A stretch of 64,000 nucleotides of DNA from an uncultured Actinomycetes bacterium (GTDB lineage: Bacteria; Actinomycetota; Actinomycetes; Mycobacteriales; Nakamurellaceae), in assembly GCA_937926105.1 (NCBI GenBank), contig CALANS010000048.1, positions 39,677 to 103,676 on the forward strand, given 5' to 3'. The notes below the pieces were generated by a model. It ran no database searches, had not been told where the DNA came from, and worked only from the letters and a program-made list of their open reading frames with translations. The position numbers and the translations under genes are program-made. Each line of letters opens with the position of its first letter. Position 1 is the stretch's first letter. This document shows, piece after piece, positions 27,159 to 36,210 of the stretch.

Positions 27159-28058
27159 ATGGCGGAATCGATGCTTCGCCTGCCCAGGGTGCGGATGCGT
27201 AGCGTTCCCGCCGGTGGCGTGCGTGCGATCACCTTCCGGGCGATCGCCGGCCATCCGCGCGCATTGACGGGCGCGATCCTCACCCTGCTTGCGGTCGGTA
27301 TTGCCGTCGTCGGATCGGTGTGGACGCCCTACCCGCCGCTGTCGATGAACACCTCCGAGGCATTCCTCTCGCCGAGTGTGCATCATCTGATGGGCACGGA
27401 TGTCTACGGACGTGACACCTTCTCGCGCATCATGGCCGGCGCGCGGGTCTCGCTGTCCGTCGCAGCGGGAGCGGCGTTCGGTGCCCTGATCATCGGGACG
27501 GTGCTCGGGCTGTGTGCGGGATTCTTTCGGGGAATAGTTGACATCCTGCTCACCAGGATCGTGGACCTGATGCTGGCGATCCCCGGCCTGGTGATGGCGC
27601 TGGGCATCGTGGTGCTCCTCGGCCCGTCGGCATCCTCGGTGACCATTGCGCTCATCGCGGTCTACTCCTGGCAGTTCGCGAGGATCGTGCGCAGCGCGGT
27701 GGTATCCGTGCGAGGCAGACCCTATGTCGAAGCGGCTCGGGGCCTCGGGGTCTCGAGCGGATCGGTACTGTTCCGCGATGTGTTCCCCAGCGTGATGCCG
27801 GTCCTGGTGGTCCAACTCGCCACCGCCTTTGCCTGGGGAGTGCTGGACGAGGCATCGATCGGATTCCTCGGCCTGGGGGTGCAGCCTCCCAATCCGTCCT
27901 GGGGATCCCTGCTCATCGAAGGCCGCCAGTACATCTACGACGCGCCCTGGCTCTCAATCGGGGCCGGGATCATGGTCGTGCTTGCCGTGTTCGGCGTGAA
28001 CCTGCTGGGCGACGGGCTCAACGATATCGTCGACCCGCGATCGGGGGCTGCGAAGTGA
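27159..28058 (+). CDS. ABC transporter permease, DppC type
   Basis: 299 residues with six predicted membrane helices. It has the DppC-type N-terminal signature (HLMGTDVYGRDTFSRIMAGARVSL) and the EAA loop EAARGLGVSSGSVLFRDVFPSVMPVL. It overlaps the next ATPase gene by four bases. Pairs with the DppB-type permease encoded upstream. Confidence 0.9.
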   Translation: MAESMLRLPRVRMRSVPAGGVRAITFRAIAGHPRALTGAILTLLAVGIAVVGSVWTPYPPLSMNTSEAFLSPSVHHLMGTDVYGRDTFSRIMAGARVSLSVAAGAAFGALIIGTVLGLCAGFFRGIVDILLTRIVDLMLAIPGLVMALGIVVLLGPSASSVTIALIAVYSWQFARIVRSAVVSVRGRPYVEAARGLGVSSGSVLFRDVFPSVMPVLVVQLATAFAWGVLDEASIGFLGLGVQPPNPSWGSLLIEGRQYIYDAPWLSIGAGIMVVLAVFGVNLLGDGLNDIVDPRSGAAK

Positions 28059-29059
28059 CCACCTCCTCCACGCCGCTGCTCCGGGTCGAGGACCTGACGG
28101 TGGACTTCCACGTCCGCGGCAGCAGGGTGCGCGCCGCCGATCACGTATCCCTGTCGATCGAGCCAGGCGAGATCGTCGGCGTGGTTGGTGAATCCGCTTC
28201 GGGAAAGAGCACCCTGGGCCTGGCCCTGATGCGGATGGTGCCGCCGCCTGGCCGCGTATCGGCCAGCAGGATCGAGTTCGATGGCCGCGACCTTCTGTCG
28301 TTGACCGATGCCGAGATGCGCAAGATCCGCGGACACGAGATATCACTGGTCGTGCAGGATGCGCTGTCCACCATGAACCCTGTGACGACCGTGCGGGAAC
28401 AGATCGTGCAGGTGGTGCGCGACCACGAGGGGATCCGCTCCCGTCGCCTGCTGGAGGAACGTGCCGTGCAGGCGCTGCGGGACGTGCAACTCCCGGACGC
28501 CGAGGCCAACCTGCGACGCTACCCGCACGAGCTCAGCGGTGGCATGCAACAGCGGGTGGCGATCGCGCAGGGCATCATCCTGGGACCCAAGCTGATCATT
28601 GCGGACGAGCCGACGACTGCTCTCGACGTCACCGTCCAGGCGGGAATACTGGCGCTGCTCAAGCAGATCAGCGACGGCGGTGCCAGCATCATCTTCATCA
28701 CGCACGATCTGTCCACGGTTGCCGAGATCTGCGACCGGGTCTTGGTGATGTACGCCGGCCGCATCGTGGAATCGGGAACGGTTGCCGAGGTCTTTGCCGA
28801 TCCGCAACACCCTTACACACGGGGGCTGCTGGCCAGCCTGTTGCCGCTGGAGGGCCCACCGCCCGAGCGACTGGACGCCATCCCCGGGCAGCCGCCGCGG
28901 CCGGAGTCCTGGCCGAGCGGATGCCGGTTCCATCCGCGATGTGACTTGTGGCGGGCACTGGGTGAACCGGAGAATTGCCGAACCGAGGACCCCCGTCCCG
29001 ACGAGACGGCCCCGCACTGGGCCGCCTGCCACTACGCGCGGGAGGGGGCAGCGCGATGA
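28055..29059 (+). CDS. ABC transporter ATPase, DppD type
   Basis: 334 residues. Walker A GESASGKST, signature LSGGMQQRV, Walker B LIIADEPTTALD and switch H in FITHDLS are all present. The C-terminal oligopeptide-transporter extension carries four cysteines (CRFHPRC...C...C), an arrangement that coordinates an iron-sulfur cluster in some DppD/OppD proteins. GTG start overlaps the previous stop by four bases and the stop overlaps the next ATG by four. Confidence 0.9.
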   Translation: MTTSSTPLLRVEDLTVDFHVRGSRVRAADHVSLSIEPGEIVGVVGESASGKSTLGLALMRMVPPPGRVSASRIEFDGRDLLSLTDAEMRKIRGHEISLVVQDALSTMNPVTTVREQIVQVVRDHEGIRSRRLLEERAVQALRDVQLPDAEANLRRYPHELSGGMQQRVAIAQGIILGPKLIIADEPTTALDVTVQAGILALLKQISDGGASIIFITHDLSTVAEICDRVLVMYAGRIVESGTVAEVFADPQHPYTRGLLASLLPLEGPPPERLDAIPGQPPRPESWPSGCRFHPRCDLWRALGEPENCRTEDPRPDETAPHWAACHYAREGAAR

Positions 29060-30078
29060 GCGACGACACCGGTGACGCCGTGTTCGTGGTACGCGACCTG
29101 GTCAAGGTATTCGGCCACCGCAGCAAGGGACATCGCGCCGTGGACGGGGTCTCCTTCGAGGTCTATCGCGGCGAGACACTGGGCGTCGTGGGTGAGAGCG
29201 GATCCGGGAAGACGACGGTGGGCCGCATCCTGGTCGGATTCGAGCGAGCCACATCCGGGGAGATCTCCTTCGAGGGACGCCCAACCGCCCACCTGACCAG
29301 GCGGGAAAGAACGATGTTTCGCCGCAAGGTTCAGATGGTCTTTCAGAACCCGTTTGCGTCGCTGAACCCGCTGCGAACGGTCCGCAGCACGCTCTCGGAC
29401 GGCATCGCCCGGTCCGGAATTCCGCGTGCCCGCCGCGAGCAGGCGCTGGTCGAGTTGATGCAGCAGGTCGGCCTGAACGAGACGATGCTGGATCGGTATC
29501 CCCACGAGTTCAGTGGGGGACAGCGCCAGCGCCTGGTGCTGGCCCGCGCCTTGACGGTCTCCCCCGAGGTACTGATTGCCGACGAGCCGGTGTCCGCCCT
29601 GGACGTGTCGATCCAGGCGCAGGTGTTGAACCTGCTCAACGATCTCAAGGCGCAGCTGGGTCTGACCATCGTGTTCGTCACCCACGACCTGCGGGTGGTC
29701 AACTTCTTCAGCGACCGGATTGCCGTGATGTACATGGGCCGGCTTGTCGAGCTGGGTACCCGCGAACAGATCATGGAACGATCCCGGCATCCCTACACCA
29801 GAATGTTGCTCTCCGCGGCCCCGCATACCGAACCGGGCCACGACATCGCTCGACCCTGGGTGCGGCAGGAGCCGACCGTGGGCAGCGCGCAGACGGCCAG
29901 TGGCTGTACCTTCGCGCCGCGCTGCTGGGTGCGCCAGGCGCTCGGCAACCCGGAGCGGTGCCTCACCGAGCAGCCGGAGCTGCGGGCGAACACGGACGGC
30001 GGACACGCCGCCGCCTGTCACTTCGACGCGGAGGTGCCCAGCCTGGCCGCCGCACCGGCGAGGGTGGGCGCGCCGTGA
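29056..30078 (+). CDS. ABC transporter ATPase, DppF type
   Basis: 340 residues from ATG 29056 (the frame is open upstream but this start gives the ATGA overlap). Walker A GESGSGKTT, signature FSGGQRQRL, Walker B LIADEPVSALD, H in FVTHDLR. The C-terminal extension again has the CTFAPRC...C...C cysteine set. It completes a five-gene importer and overlaps the class V aminotransferase gene by four bases, placing import and catabolism in one transcript. Confidence 0.9.
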   Translation: MSDDTGDAVFVVRDLVKVFGHRSKGHRAVDGVSFEVYRGETLGVVGESGSGKTTVGRILVGFERATSGEISFEGRPTAHLTRRERTMFRRKVQMVFQNPFASLNPLRTVRSTLSDGIARSGIPRARREQALVELMQQVGLNETMLDRYPHEFSGGQRQRLVLARALTVSPEVLIADEPVSALDVSIQAQVLNLLNDLKAQLGLTIVFVTHDLRVVNFFSDRIAVMYMGRLVELGTREQIMERSRHPYTRMLLSAAPHTEPGHDIARPWVRQEPTVGSAQTASGCTFAPRCWVRQALGNPERCLTEQPELRANTDGGHAAACHFDAEVPSLAAAPARVGAP

Positions 30079-31199
30079 GCGGCGACCTGGCGATGCGGGT
30101 GCGGCGGGAGCTGCTCACGCCGCCGACCGGCGCCTACCTCAACACCGCTGCCGAGGGCCTGCCCATGGCCGCCGCCCGCGATGGATACCAGCGTTACCTC
30201 GACGCCAAGTCGCGCGGCTCGATCGGCCGTGACACCTTTGCCGAGATCGAGCACGACGCTCGGGTCGCATTTGCTGGACTCTGGGGTGTGCCGGAGGGGG
30301 ACGTCGCCTTCGTCGCGTCGACCTCCCGTGGCATCGACGCCGTGATCAAGTCCATCGAATGGTCGGCGGGATCGTCGTTGGTGTTGCCTGCCAGCGAGTT
30401 CCCCACCGCGGTGGGCGCCGCTGACCTGCTGCGAGCCGAGGGCGTGCTGGTGCGGTCCGTTCCGTCGCGCCCGGACGGGTCACTCGATGAGCGCGACGTG
30501 GTTGCAGCCATCGACGAGAGCACCAGGCTGGTCATCATGAGCGTGGTCAGCTTCAAGACCGGGCAGCACCATCACACCGACGAGATCATCGCCCGGGCCC
30601 ATGCGGTCGGCGCGTTGGTGCTGCTGGACTGTGTGCAGGCCCTCGGGCAGGTCGAGTGTGCCGCCGGGGAGGCGGACTTCGCGTGTGCGGCCTCCTTCAA
30701 ATGGCTTCAGGGGGTCCACGGTGCCGCCGGGTTCTACGTGAATCCCGCTGCCCTGGAATCGCTTCGAGCTCCCTATGCCGCCTACCGCGGCGTGGTCGAG
30801 CTGTTCCCGCGGCCGCCGCGGGGGCTGGAGCTGCACCAGAGCGCACGCCGGTACGAGGAAGGCATGCCCGACTTCGGTGCGCTGGCCGTTCTCGTCGCGG
30901 GGCTAGGGGTCTCCGCGGCCTGGAGATCCGAGATTCCCGCGCACAATGGACGGCTTGTCGGACGGTTGCTGGACGGACTGATCGCGTTGGGCGCGGACGT
31001 CCTGGCGCCGCGGGCGCGGCGAGGATCCATTGTCGCCTTCAGTACACCGCGCTACGCCGACATCGCGGCGGCACTCCTGGCCGAGGGCACCACCGTGTGG
31101 GCACGCGATGGGCGGGTCCGGCTGTCTCCGCATGCCTACACCACGGCCGCCGACATCGAGTCGGTGCTGGTGCAGCTCGCGCGGATCGGTGTGCGGTGA
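30075..31199 (+). CDS. Class V aminotransferase-fold PLP enzyme
   Basis: 374 residues from GTG 30075. Fold type I PLP enzyme of the NifS/isopenicillin-N-epimerase-like class V group. It has TSRGIDAVIKS at the cofactor phosphate site, VLLDCVQALGQ with the aspartate that pairs with the PLP ring nitrogen, and the Schiff-base lysine in ASFKWLQGVHGAAGFY. No cysteine-desulfurase active-site loop Cys is evident, so a lyase, epimerase or aminotransferase role is more likely. Four-base overlaps with the ATPase gene upstream and a one-base overlap with the oxidoreductase downstream show it belongs to the operon. Confidence 0.83.
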   Translation: MSGDLAMRVRRELLTPPTGAYLNTAAEGLPMAAARDGYQRYLDAKSRGSIGRDTFAEIEHDARVAFAGLWGVPEGDVAFVASTSRGIDAVIKSIEWSAGSSLVLPASEFPTAVGAADLLRAEGVLVRSVPSRPDGSLDERDVVAAIDESTRLVIMSVVSFKTGQHHHTDEIIARAHAVGALVLLDCVQALGQVECAAGEADFACAASFKWLQGVHGAAGFYVNPAALESLRAPYAAYRGVVELFPRPPRGLELHQSARRYEEGMPDFGALAVLVAGLGVSAAWRSEIPAHNGRLVGRLLDGLIALGADVLAPRARRGSIVAFSTPRYADIAAALLAEGTTVWARDGRVRLSPHAYTTAADIESVLVQLARIGVR

Positions 31200-32170
31200 T
31201 GGTTCGGCTGGCCATTGTCGGAACCGGGCGGATAGCGCACCAGCATGCAGCTGCCGCCCGGTCGCTGCCAGGAGTGCAGGTGGTGGCCGCCGTCGACGTC
31301 GATCCTGCCGCCGCCGAGTCGTTCGCCGCGCGCTGGGAATGCCCCTGGCACGGCGCCGCGCTGTCCGACTATGCCGGCGAGTTGGACGGCGTCGTCGTCT
31401 GCTCTCCCACGGCGCGGCATGGTGAGCATGCGCTGGAGGCCATCGCGAGCGGATTGCCGGTGCTGGTGGAGAAGCCGTTCGCGCCGGACATGGCCGCGGC
31501 GCTCACCATGATCGACGCGGCTGAGGCTGCCCATGTGCCCATCCTCGGTGCACAGATACTGCGGTTCCTGCCGATGTTCGAGTGGGCCCGTCAACAGATC
31601 GCAGGCGGTGTCCTCGGCCGTCCGGTCCAGGCCATCGAGCGACGATTCGTCGACCGAGCGGACAATTTCCCCTGGTGGAGCGAGCTCCCCGCTTTCCTCA
31701 TCTCGCACTGGGGCGCACACAGCATCGACCTGCTGTGCCATCTGTTCGACGCTCGCGCGGCCGAGGTCTACTGCCAGGCCGATTCCATCCGCAGCCGGTT
31801 CGGGGTGGTCGACGATTTCGGTCTGCAGATCCGCTTCACATCCGGATTCCGAGCCATCTCGGCCATGTCGTTCAGTTCCCGGTTAGAGACCCATGACCTC
31901 GTGATTGTGGGGACCGATGCCACGTTGTCATTCGACTGCTACCGCTCCGCCTCGCTGAACGGCACCATCGCTGTGGAACTCCCACCGCAGGAGATGTTGG
32001 ACTGTGGCTTTCGAGCGCAACTGGCCAACTTCGTTGACGCCGTCGCTGGCGCCGATGCCCGCTCGACCGGCAGAACGCTGCTACCGGGGCTCGAGGCGCT
32101 ACTGGCCGCGGAACGTTCGGCCCTAGCCGCTGAGCTGGTGAGGGTCGGGGACGGCGACACGAACGGTTGA
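31199..32170 (+). CDS. Gfo/Idh/MocA family oxidoreductase
   Basis: 323 residues from ATG 31199, overlapping the previous stop by one base. N-terminal Rossmann domain with GTGRIAHQHA and the family EKP motif (VEKPFAPD, ~93); the C-terminal half is the substrate-binding beta-sheet domain, with SHWGAHSIDLLCHL carrying the usual H-x3-D catalytic pair. Uses NAD(P) to oxidise or reduce a sugar- or cyclitol-like substrate. Last gene of the operon that starts at 22384; a sugar-acid-like or amino-sugar substrate would fit both this enzyme and the KdgD homologue. Confidence 0.83.
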   Translation: MVRLAIVGTGRIAHQHAAAARSLPGVQVVAAVDVDPAAAESFAARWECPWHGAALSDYAGELDGVVVCSPTARHGEHALEAIASGLPVLVEKPFAPDMAAALTMIDAAEAAHVPILGAQILRFLPMFEWARQQIAGGVLGRPVQAIERRFVDRADNFPWWSELPAFLISHWGAHSIDLLCHLFDARAAEVYCQADSIRSRFGVVDDFGLQIRFTSGFRAISAMSFSSRLETHDLVIVGTDATLSFDCYRSASLNGTIAVELPPQEMLDCGFRAQLANFVDAVAGADARSTGRTLLPGLEALLAAERSALAAELVRVGDGDTNG

Positions 32171-32363
32171 CTCCGGGCGCCGAATCCTAGGGATTTCCCG
32201 GGGGCAACGACCGGGCCCGGCCTGGTGTGATGCATTCCTACTGCCGGGCGACCAGGTGCCCGGCAGCCGTGTCCGGCCCGGGTTCACCACGAGCCGGGCG
32301 TCGGGGGCATCGCCGGTCGGTGGGCGTCGGAGCCCGTCTGCGCCGCTACACAGGAGGTCAGTC

Positions 32364-32903
32364 ATGAAACTGCGTGCCGCTCTGGGCATTCTTGCCATCG
32401 CCGTGACGATCACGGCGTGCGGGAGCAGCTCACCGCCGAGCGGAGAGACTGGAAGCGGTGGCGCGACGGTTGCCAGCTATGCCGGGTCACCGGCTGGAAG
32501 TGCGACGCCGCCATCAGGGGATGCGACGTCGCCGACGGGGGACGCCTCGACCCAGGATGCCTCCCCGGCCGGCGGCGGGGGTGGGTCGGTCTTCTGCACC
32601 AACCTCATCACCGCCGAGCAGCGACTGTCGGGCATCGAACAGAGCGTGAGCGGCGGCGACTTGGACCAGGCCAAGAAGGCAATCGATGCGGAGATCGGCA
32701 CCTTCCGACAACTCAGCTCCAGTGCTCCGGGCGAGGTGAAGCCTGCGCTGCAGGACATCGTCGAGATCCTGACCACGGCCAAGCGGGCGCTCACCAACCC
32801 GACCAGCCCGGACGTCGCCGGCATCCAGGACCTCGGCACCAAGCTGCCGGGCGACCTCAATGCCCTGGGCAACTACGTCGCCAACAATTGCCAGGGAGTC
32901 TGA
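32364..32903 (+). CDS. Hypothetical lipoprotein
   Basis: 179 residues. AGGAGG precedes ATG 32364. A lipoprotein signal (KLRAALGILAIAVTITAC, Cys at 19) is followed by ~55 residues rich in Gly, Ser, Thr and Pro. A small helical domain follows (~70-179) containing a Cys near its start (VFCTNL) and one near the end (NNCQGV) that could pair. No family recognised. It stands alone in a 193-base leader region after the oxidoreductase and converges with the LAL regulator. Confidence 0.75.
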   Translation: MKLRAALGILAIAVTITACGSSSPPSGETGSGGATVASYAGSPAGSATPPSGDATSPTGDASTQDASPAGGGGGSVFCTNLITAEQRLSGIEQSVSGGDLDQAKKAIDAEIGTFRQLSSSAPGEVKPALQDIVEILTTAKRALTNPTSPDVAGIQDLGTKLPGDLNALGNYVANNCQGV

Positions 32904-32963
32904 GCCGAGCGATACCCGGGAACCCGGAGCGATTCTCGCCGGGATCGTCACCGCTGGAGTCGT

Positions 32964-35915
32964 TCAACCGCCAGCACCGCCGGACCGGTTCAGGTGCCAG
33001 GTCGCCAGCTGGGTGCGGGATGTCACTTCGGCCTTGGCCAGCGCGTGCGAGACGTGGTACTCCACGGTCTTGACCGACACCACCAGGTGCGCGGCGATCT
33101 CTCGATTGCTCAGGCCGGCGGCCACCAACCGGGTAACGACAGCCTCGGTCGCCGTCAGTTCGTCGGGCGGTGACGACGGCCGCGCCGATCGCCGGCTCCG
33201 ACGGGTGACGCCGCACCGGTCGAGCTCGGACTCTGCCTGTTTCGACCAGGGTTTCGCCCTCAATCCCGCGAACACCGCCATGGCCCGGCGCAGTGCCTCA
33301 GCCGCCTCCCGGCGCTGCCCCGCCCGCCGGGCAACGATGCCGTGCATCAGGTCGAACCTGGCGCGTTCGAAGGGATGCCAGGCCGCCGTCGCGTCGTGCT
33401 CCGATGCTGCATCGGCGATGAGTTGCCGTGCGATGTCGGCATTCCCACTGCGCAGCGCGAGGTCCGCCCGCCCGGCGGCCACGGCTAGCCGCGCGGCCGG
33501 TAGCCTCCGCTCGATCGCGACCCGCGCCACCCCATCCAGCACCGCCGCGGCATCGTCCAGGCGGCCTAGTTCGGCCAGTGCCCAGGCGTAGTGGCACTGC
33601 CAGGCCGCGATGCTCGGCTCGTTCACCGCGTCCAGATCCGTGGATCGGGCAAGGTGCTCGGCCGCCGTCAGCACGGCCTCCGCGTCTCCGCGAGCCCGGC
33701 CGAGCCGGGCGGCAGCGGTGCGGGCCCACAGCATCGTCTGCATGTCGCCGACCTGCTCGGAGCTGGCGAGTGCCCGCTCGACATGTGCGGTGGCTGCCTC
33801 GAACTCACCTCGGTCGGCCCGCGGCGCCGCCGCCGCGGCGTGCAGCAGCGGCACCGTGCGCACGTGATCCAGGTCCAGCGCCAGGGCGATCCCGGTTTCG
33901 GCCTCGCTGATCGCGGTATCCCAGTCACCGGCACGATACTGCGCCTCGGCGAGGTAGGCGCTGGCACCCAGATTCAGGTGTGCCGGGCCGTGACGGGTCA
34001 GCCGGACCACCGGTGTCAGATCGGCGATCGCCTGCTCGACGTTGCCCGCCCACAGGCTCAGCAGCCCGCGGGCGATCATCGGATCCAGGTCGTCCGTCGT
34101 CGGATTCTCGATCACCGACGGCAGCCCGGCCAGCGCGGCCAGGGCCTCATCGGGGCGGCCCTGCAACGCGATTGCCAGCAGCAGCGTGCCGGGGGAGTCC
34201 TGCCCTGCGTCAGAGCCTTGCGGCGCCAGGGTGAGTGCACGCCGCGCCCAGTCGGCGGCTGCGGCGCCGTGGCCGATGGTCAGGTGGGTGCGGGCGAGTT
34301 CGGCGGCGATGCGGGCCAGCAGATCGGACTCGGACCGGTGGACGTTACGCGTGCTCGGGCCGACGGTGCCGGGGTGGCCCGTGACGGGGTCGTCCCTGCG
34401 GACCCGCCCCGATGCCATCTGCCAGGCCGTCAGGGCGCGGTCGCGTGCCGCGGGCAGACGGCCGGCCAGGGTGTCCAGCCGGGCCAGCAGGTACTCGCGC
34501 AATGGCGAGACGGGACGCGCGTCGATCTGGGCGCGCAGCTCCGGCTCGTCGGCGACATCGGCGGCGGTGACGACGGTCTCGACCAACTCAAGCAAGTACC
34601 TGTCGGCCTCGGTGCTGGTCGGCTCGGTGAGTCGGACGGCGGCGCGCAGCCAGGCGGTCGCGGACTCGTAGTCGGCGCGCCGGCGGTCCGCGCGGCCGCG
34701 TTCGGCGATCTGCTCGGCCAACCCTGGGTCGGTGCCGGCGGCGGCCGCGATGCGGTGGCGCAGAGCGGCAGCCTCGTCGATGGGTGTGACCTGCGCGGCG
34801 GCACGCCGGTGCAGCTCGGCTCGGTCTACGGCCTGAATGGACTGGTACACGGCGGCCCTGGCCAGCGGGTGCACCAGTCTGATGGCGCCGTCCGCGGCGG
34901 GGCGGGCCAATAGACCGGCTCGAACGGCGGCGTCCAGCGCGGGCAGCGGGTCGGCGATGTTGGCGACGGCGCTGATCAGTGGCAGCGGTCGCGGTGTCGA
35001 CATGATGGCGGTCGCCCGGGCGAGGGCGGCGCCGTCGGGCGGGCAGGCGTCCAGGTGATCCTCGACCAGTCGGGCGTAGCTGGCCGGAATCGGCAGGGGC
35101 CGGCCCGGTGGGAGGCGCAGGGTCGGGTCGAGTTCGTCGAGGATGGCGCGCGCGTGCAGTGGGCTGCCCGCGGCGTGCTCGGCGATGCGTTCTGCCAGGC
35201 GCGGGGGCATGCTCGCGTGTCCCAGGGTGTGAGCGAGGTCGGCGACGTCGGCAGGGCCGAAAGGCGGCAACCTGATCGTGATCGCGCGCTCGGCGAGCAG
35301 CCGATCCAGGCTGTGCGGGAGGCTGTGCCGGTGCGCGGAGCGGCAGGTCAACACCGTCAGGATGGGCGCGTCCGGGGCCCGACGCAGCGCGAACGCCAGC
35401 GCACGCAGGGACGGACGGTCGGCCCAGTGGACATCGTCGACGATCAACGTGACAGGGCCGGTACTCGGGCCGTCGATCAGGGAGAGCAAGTCGACGCCGA
35501 CGGCGAACGGGTCGGTGTGCTGGTGCTCGCCCCGGACGATCCCGGCCAGTCGGGGCGCAAGCGAGCCGGCCCAGCCATGCAGCAGTTGGCCGAGCACGCC
35601 GTAGCTGACGCTTGTCTCGTCCTGCTCGGCGGTGGCACGCATGATGTGCCCGGGAGAGCGGCGGGCGGTCAGGTCGGTGATCAGCGTGGTCTTGCCGAAG
35701 CCTGCTTCGGCGACTACGAGCACGATGCTGGCGCGGCCGTTCTGAGTGGCCCGGGCGGCGGCGTCGAGTGCGCCCCGTGCCTCACTCCGCCCGACCAGAA
35801 CGGCCCCGTCGGCCACGCGCCGGATCGGCGTCGCTGCGGGTGGCGGAGCGGGCGTCACGGGCGGACTCTCATCGATGGGGCGATTCAGGCGCCGGCGGTG
35901 CTGGTCCGCGGGCAC
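32964..35915 (-). CDS. Large LuxR-family (LAL/MalT-like) regulator
   Basis: 983 residues. Opens with an AAA-type NTPase (Walker A VVAEAGFGKTT, residues ~68-78; Walker B-like VTLIVDDVHWAD). A long array of TPR-like helical repeats with Ala/Arg-rich helices fills the middle, and a LuxR helix-turn-helix ends the protein (LTATEAVVTRLVAAGLSNREIAAHLVVSVKTVEYHVSHALAKAEV). ATG 35915 is used; a GTG at 35858 preceded by GAGAG is an alternative. Such proteins are ATP-dependent activators common in actinobacteria. Target genes are not indicated, though it sits just below the amine operon on the same strand. Confidence 0.85.
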   Translation of the reverse strand: MPADQHRRRLNRPIDESPPVTPAPPPAATPIRRVADGAVLVGRSEARGALDAAARATQNGRASIVLVVAEAGFGKTTLITDLTARRSPGHIMRATAEQDETSVSYGVLGQLLHGWAGSLAPRLAGIVRGEHQHTDPFAVGVDLLSLIDGPSTGPVTLIVDDVHWADRPSLRALAFALRRAPDAPILTVLTCRSAHRHSLPHSLDRLLAERAITIRLPPFGPADVADLAHTLGHASMPPRLAERIAEHAAGSPLHARAILDELDPTLRLPPGRPLPIPASYARLVEDHLDACPPDGAALARATAIMSTPRPLPLISAVANIADPLPALDAAVRAGLLARPAADGAIRLVHPLARAAVYQSIQAVDRAELHRRAAAQVTPIDEAAALRHRIAAAAGTDPGLAEQIAERGRADRRRADYESATAWLRAAVRLTEPTSTEADRYLLELVETVVTAADVADEPELRAQIDARPVSPLREYLLARLDTLAGRLPAARDRALTAWQMASGRVRRDDPVTGHPGTVGPSTRNVHRSESDLLARIAAELARTHLTIGHGAAAADWARRALTLAPQGSDAGQDSPGTLLLAIALQGRPDEALAALAGLPSVIENPTTDDLDPMIARGLLSLWAGNVEQAIADLTPVVRLTRHGPAHLNLGASAYLAEAQYRAGDWDTAISEAETGIALALDLDHVRTVPLLHAAAAAPRADRGEFEAATAHVERALASSEQVGDMQTMLWARTAAARLGRARGDAEAVLTAAEHLARSTDLDAVNEPSIAAWQCHYAWALAELGRLDDAAAVLDGVARVAIERRLPAARLAVAAGRADLALRSGNADIARQLIADAASEHDATAAWHPFERARFDLMHGIVARRAGQRREAAEALRRAMAVFAGLRAKPWSKQAESELDRCGVTRRSRRSARPSSPPDELTATEAVVTRLVAAGLSNREIAAHLVVSVKTVEYHVSHALAKAEVTSRTQLATWHLNRSGGAGG

Positions 35916-35963
35916 CGATCAGCGTAGCCCCGGCTCGGGGCCGGGGAGGATGACGCGGAGGGG

Positions 35964-36182
35964 CTACGGCTCGACTCTGCGGAATGGGTAGCTGTTCTTG
36001 ATGTGATTCCCCCACTCCGTCCAGGGATGTGCTGAGCCCAGCAGGCCGGCGAAGACCCGTGGTGGGACGCCGAGGTAGTCGTACCGACCGCCGCCACGGA
36101 AGTAGACCCGCAAAATGCGCCCGGCGCCGTCGTAACCCACCGAGCTGACGGCCCGTGAATGGTGCAGCTGATGCATCCGCAT
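35964..36182 (-). CDS. KTSC domain protein
   Basis: 72 residues from ATG 36182; the open frame reaches 36257 but only this part matches the family. The KTSC pattern is clear: SSVGYDGAGRILRVYFRGGGRYDYLGVPPRVFAGLLGSAHPWTEWG then an IKNSYPFRR end. KTSC domains are short, sometimes fused to lysyl-tRNA synthetase or phage proteins, and have no firmly known function. It lies 28 bases below the aminotransferase fusion and 48 above the LAL regulator, so it may be carried in the same transcript. Confidence 0.75.
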   Translation of the reverse strand: MRMHQLHHSRAVSSVGYDGAGRILRVYFRGGGRYDYLGVPPRVFAGLLGSAHPWTEWGNHIKNSYPFRRVEP

Positions 36183-36210
36183 GCCTGTGGGAGTACCCGC
36201 TAGCACCGCA

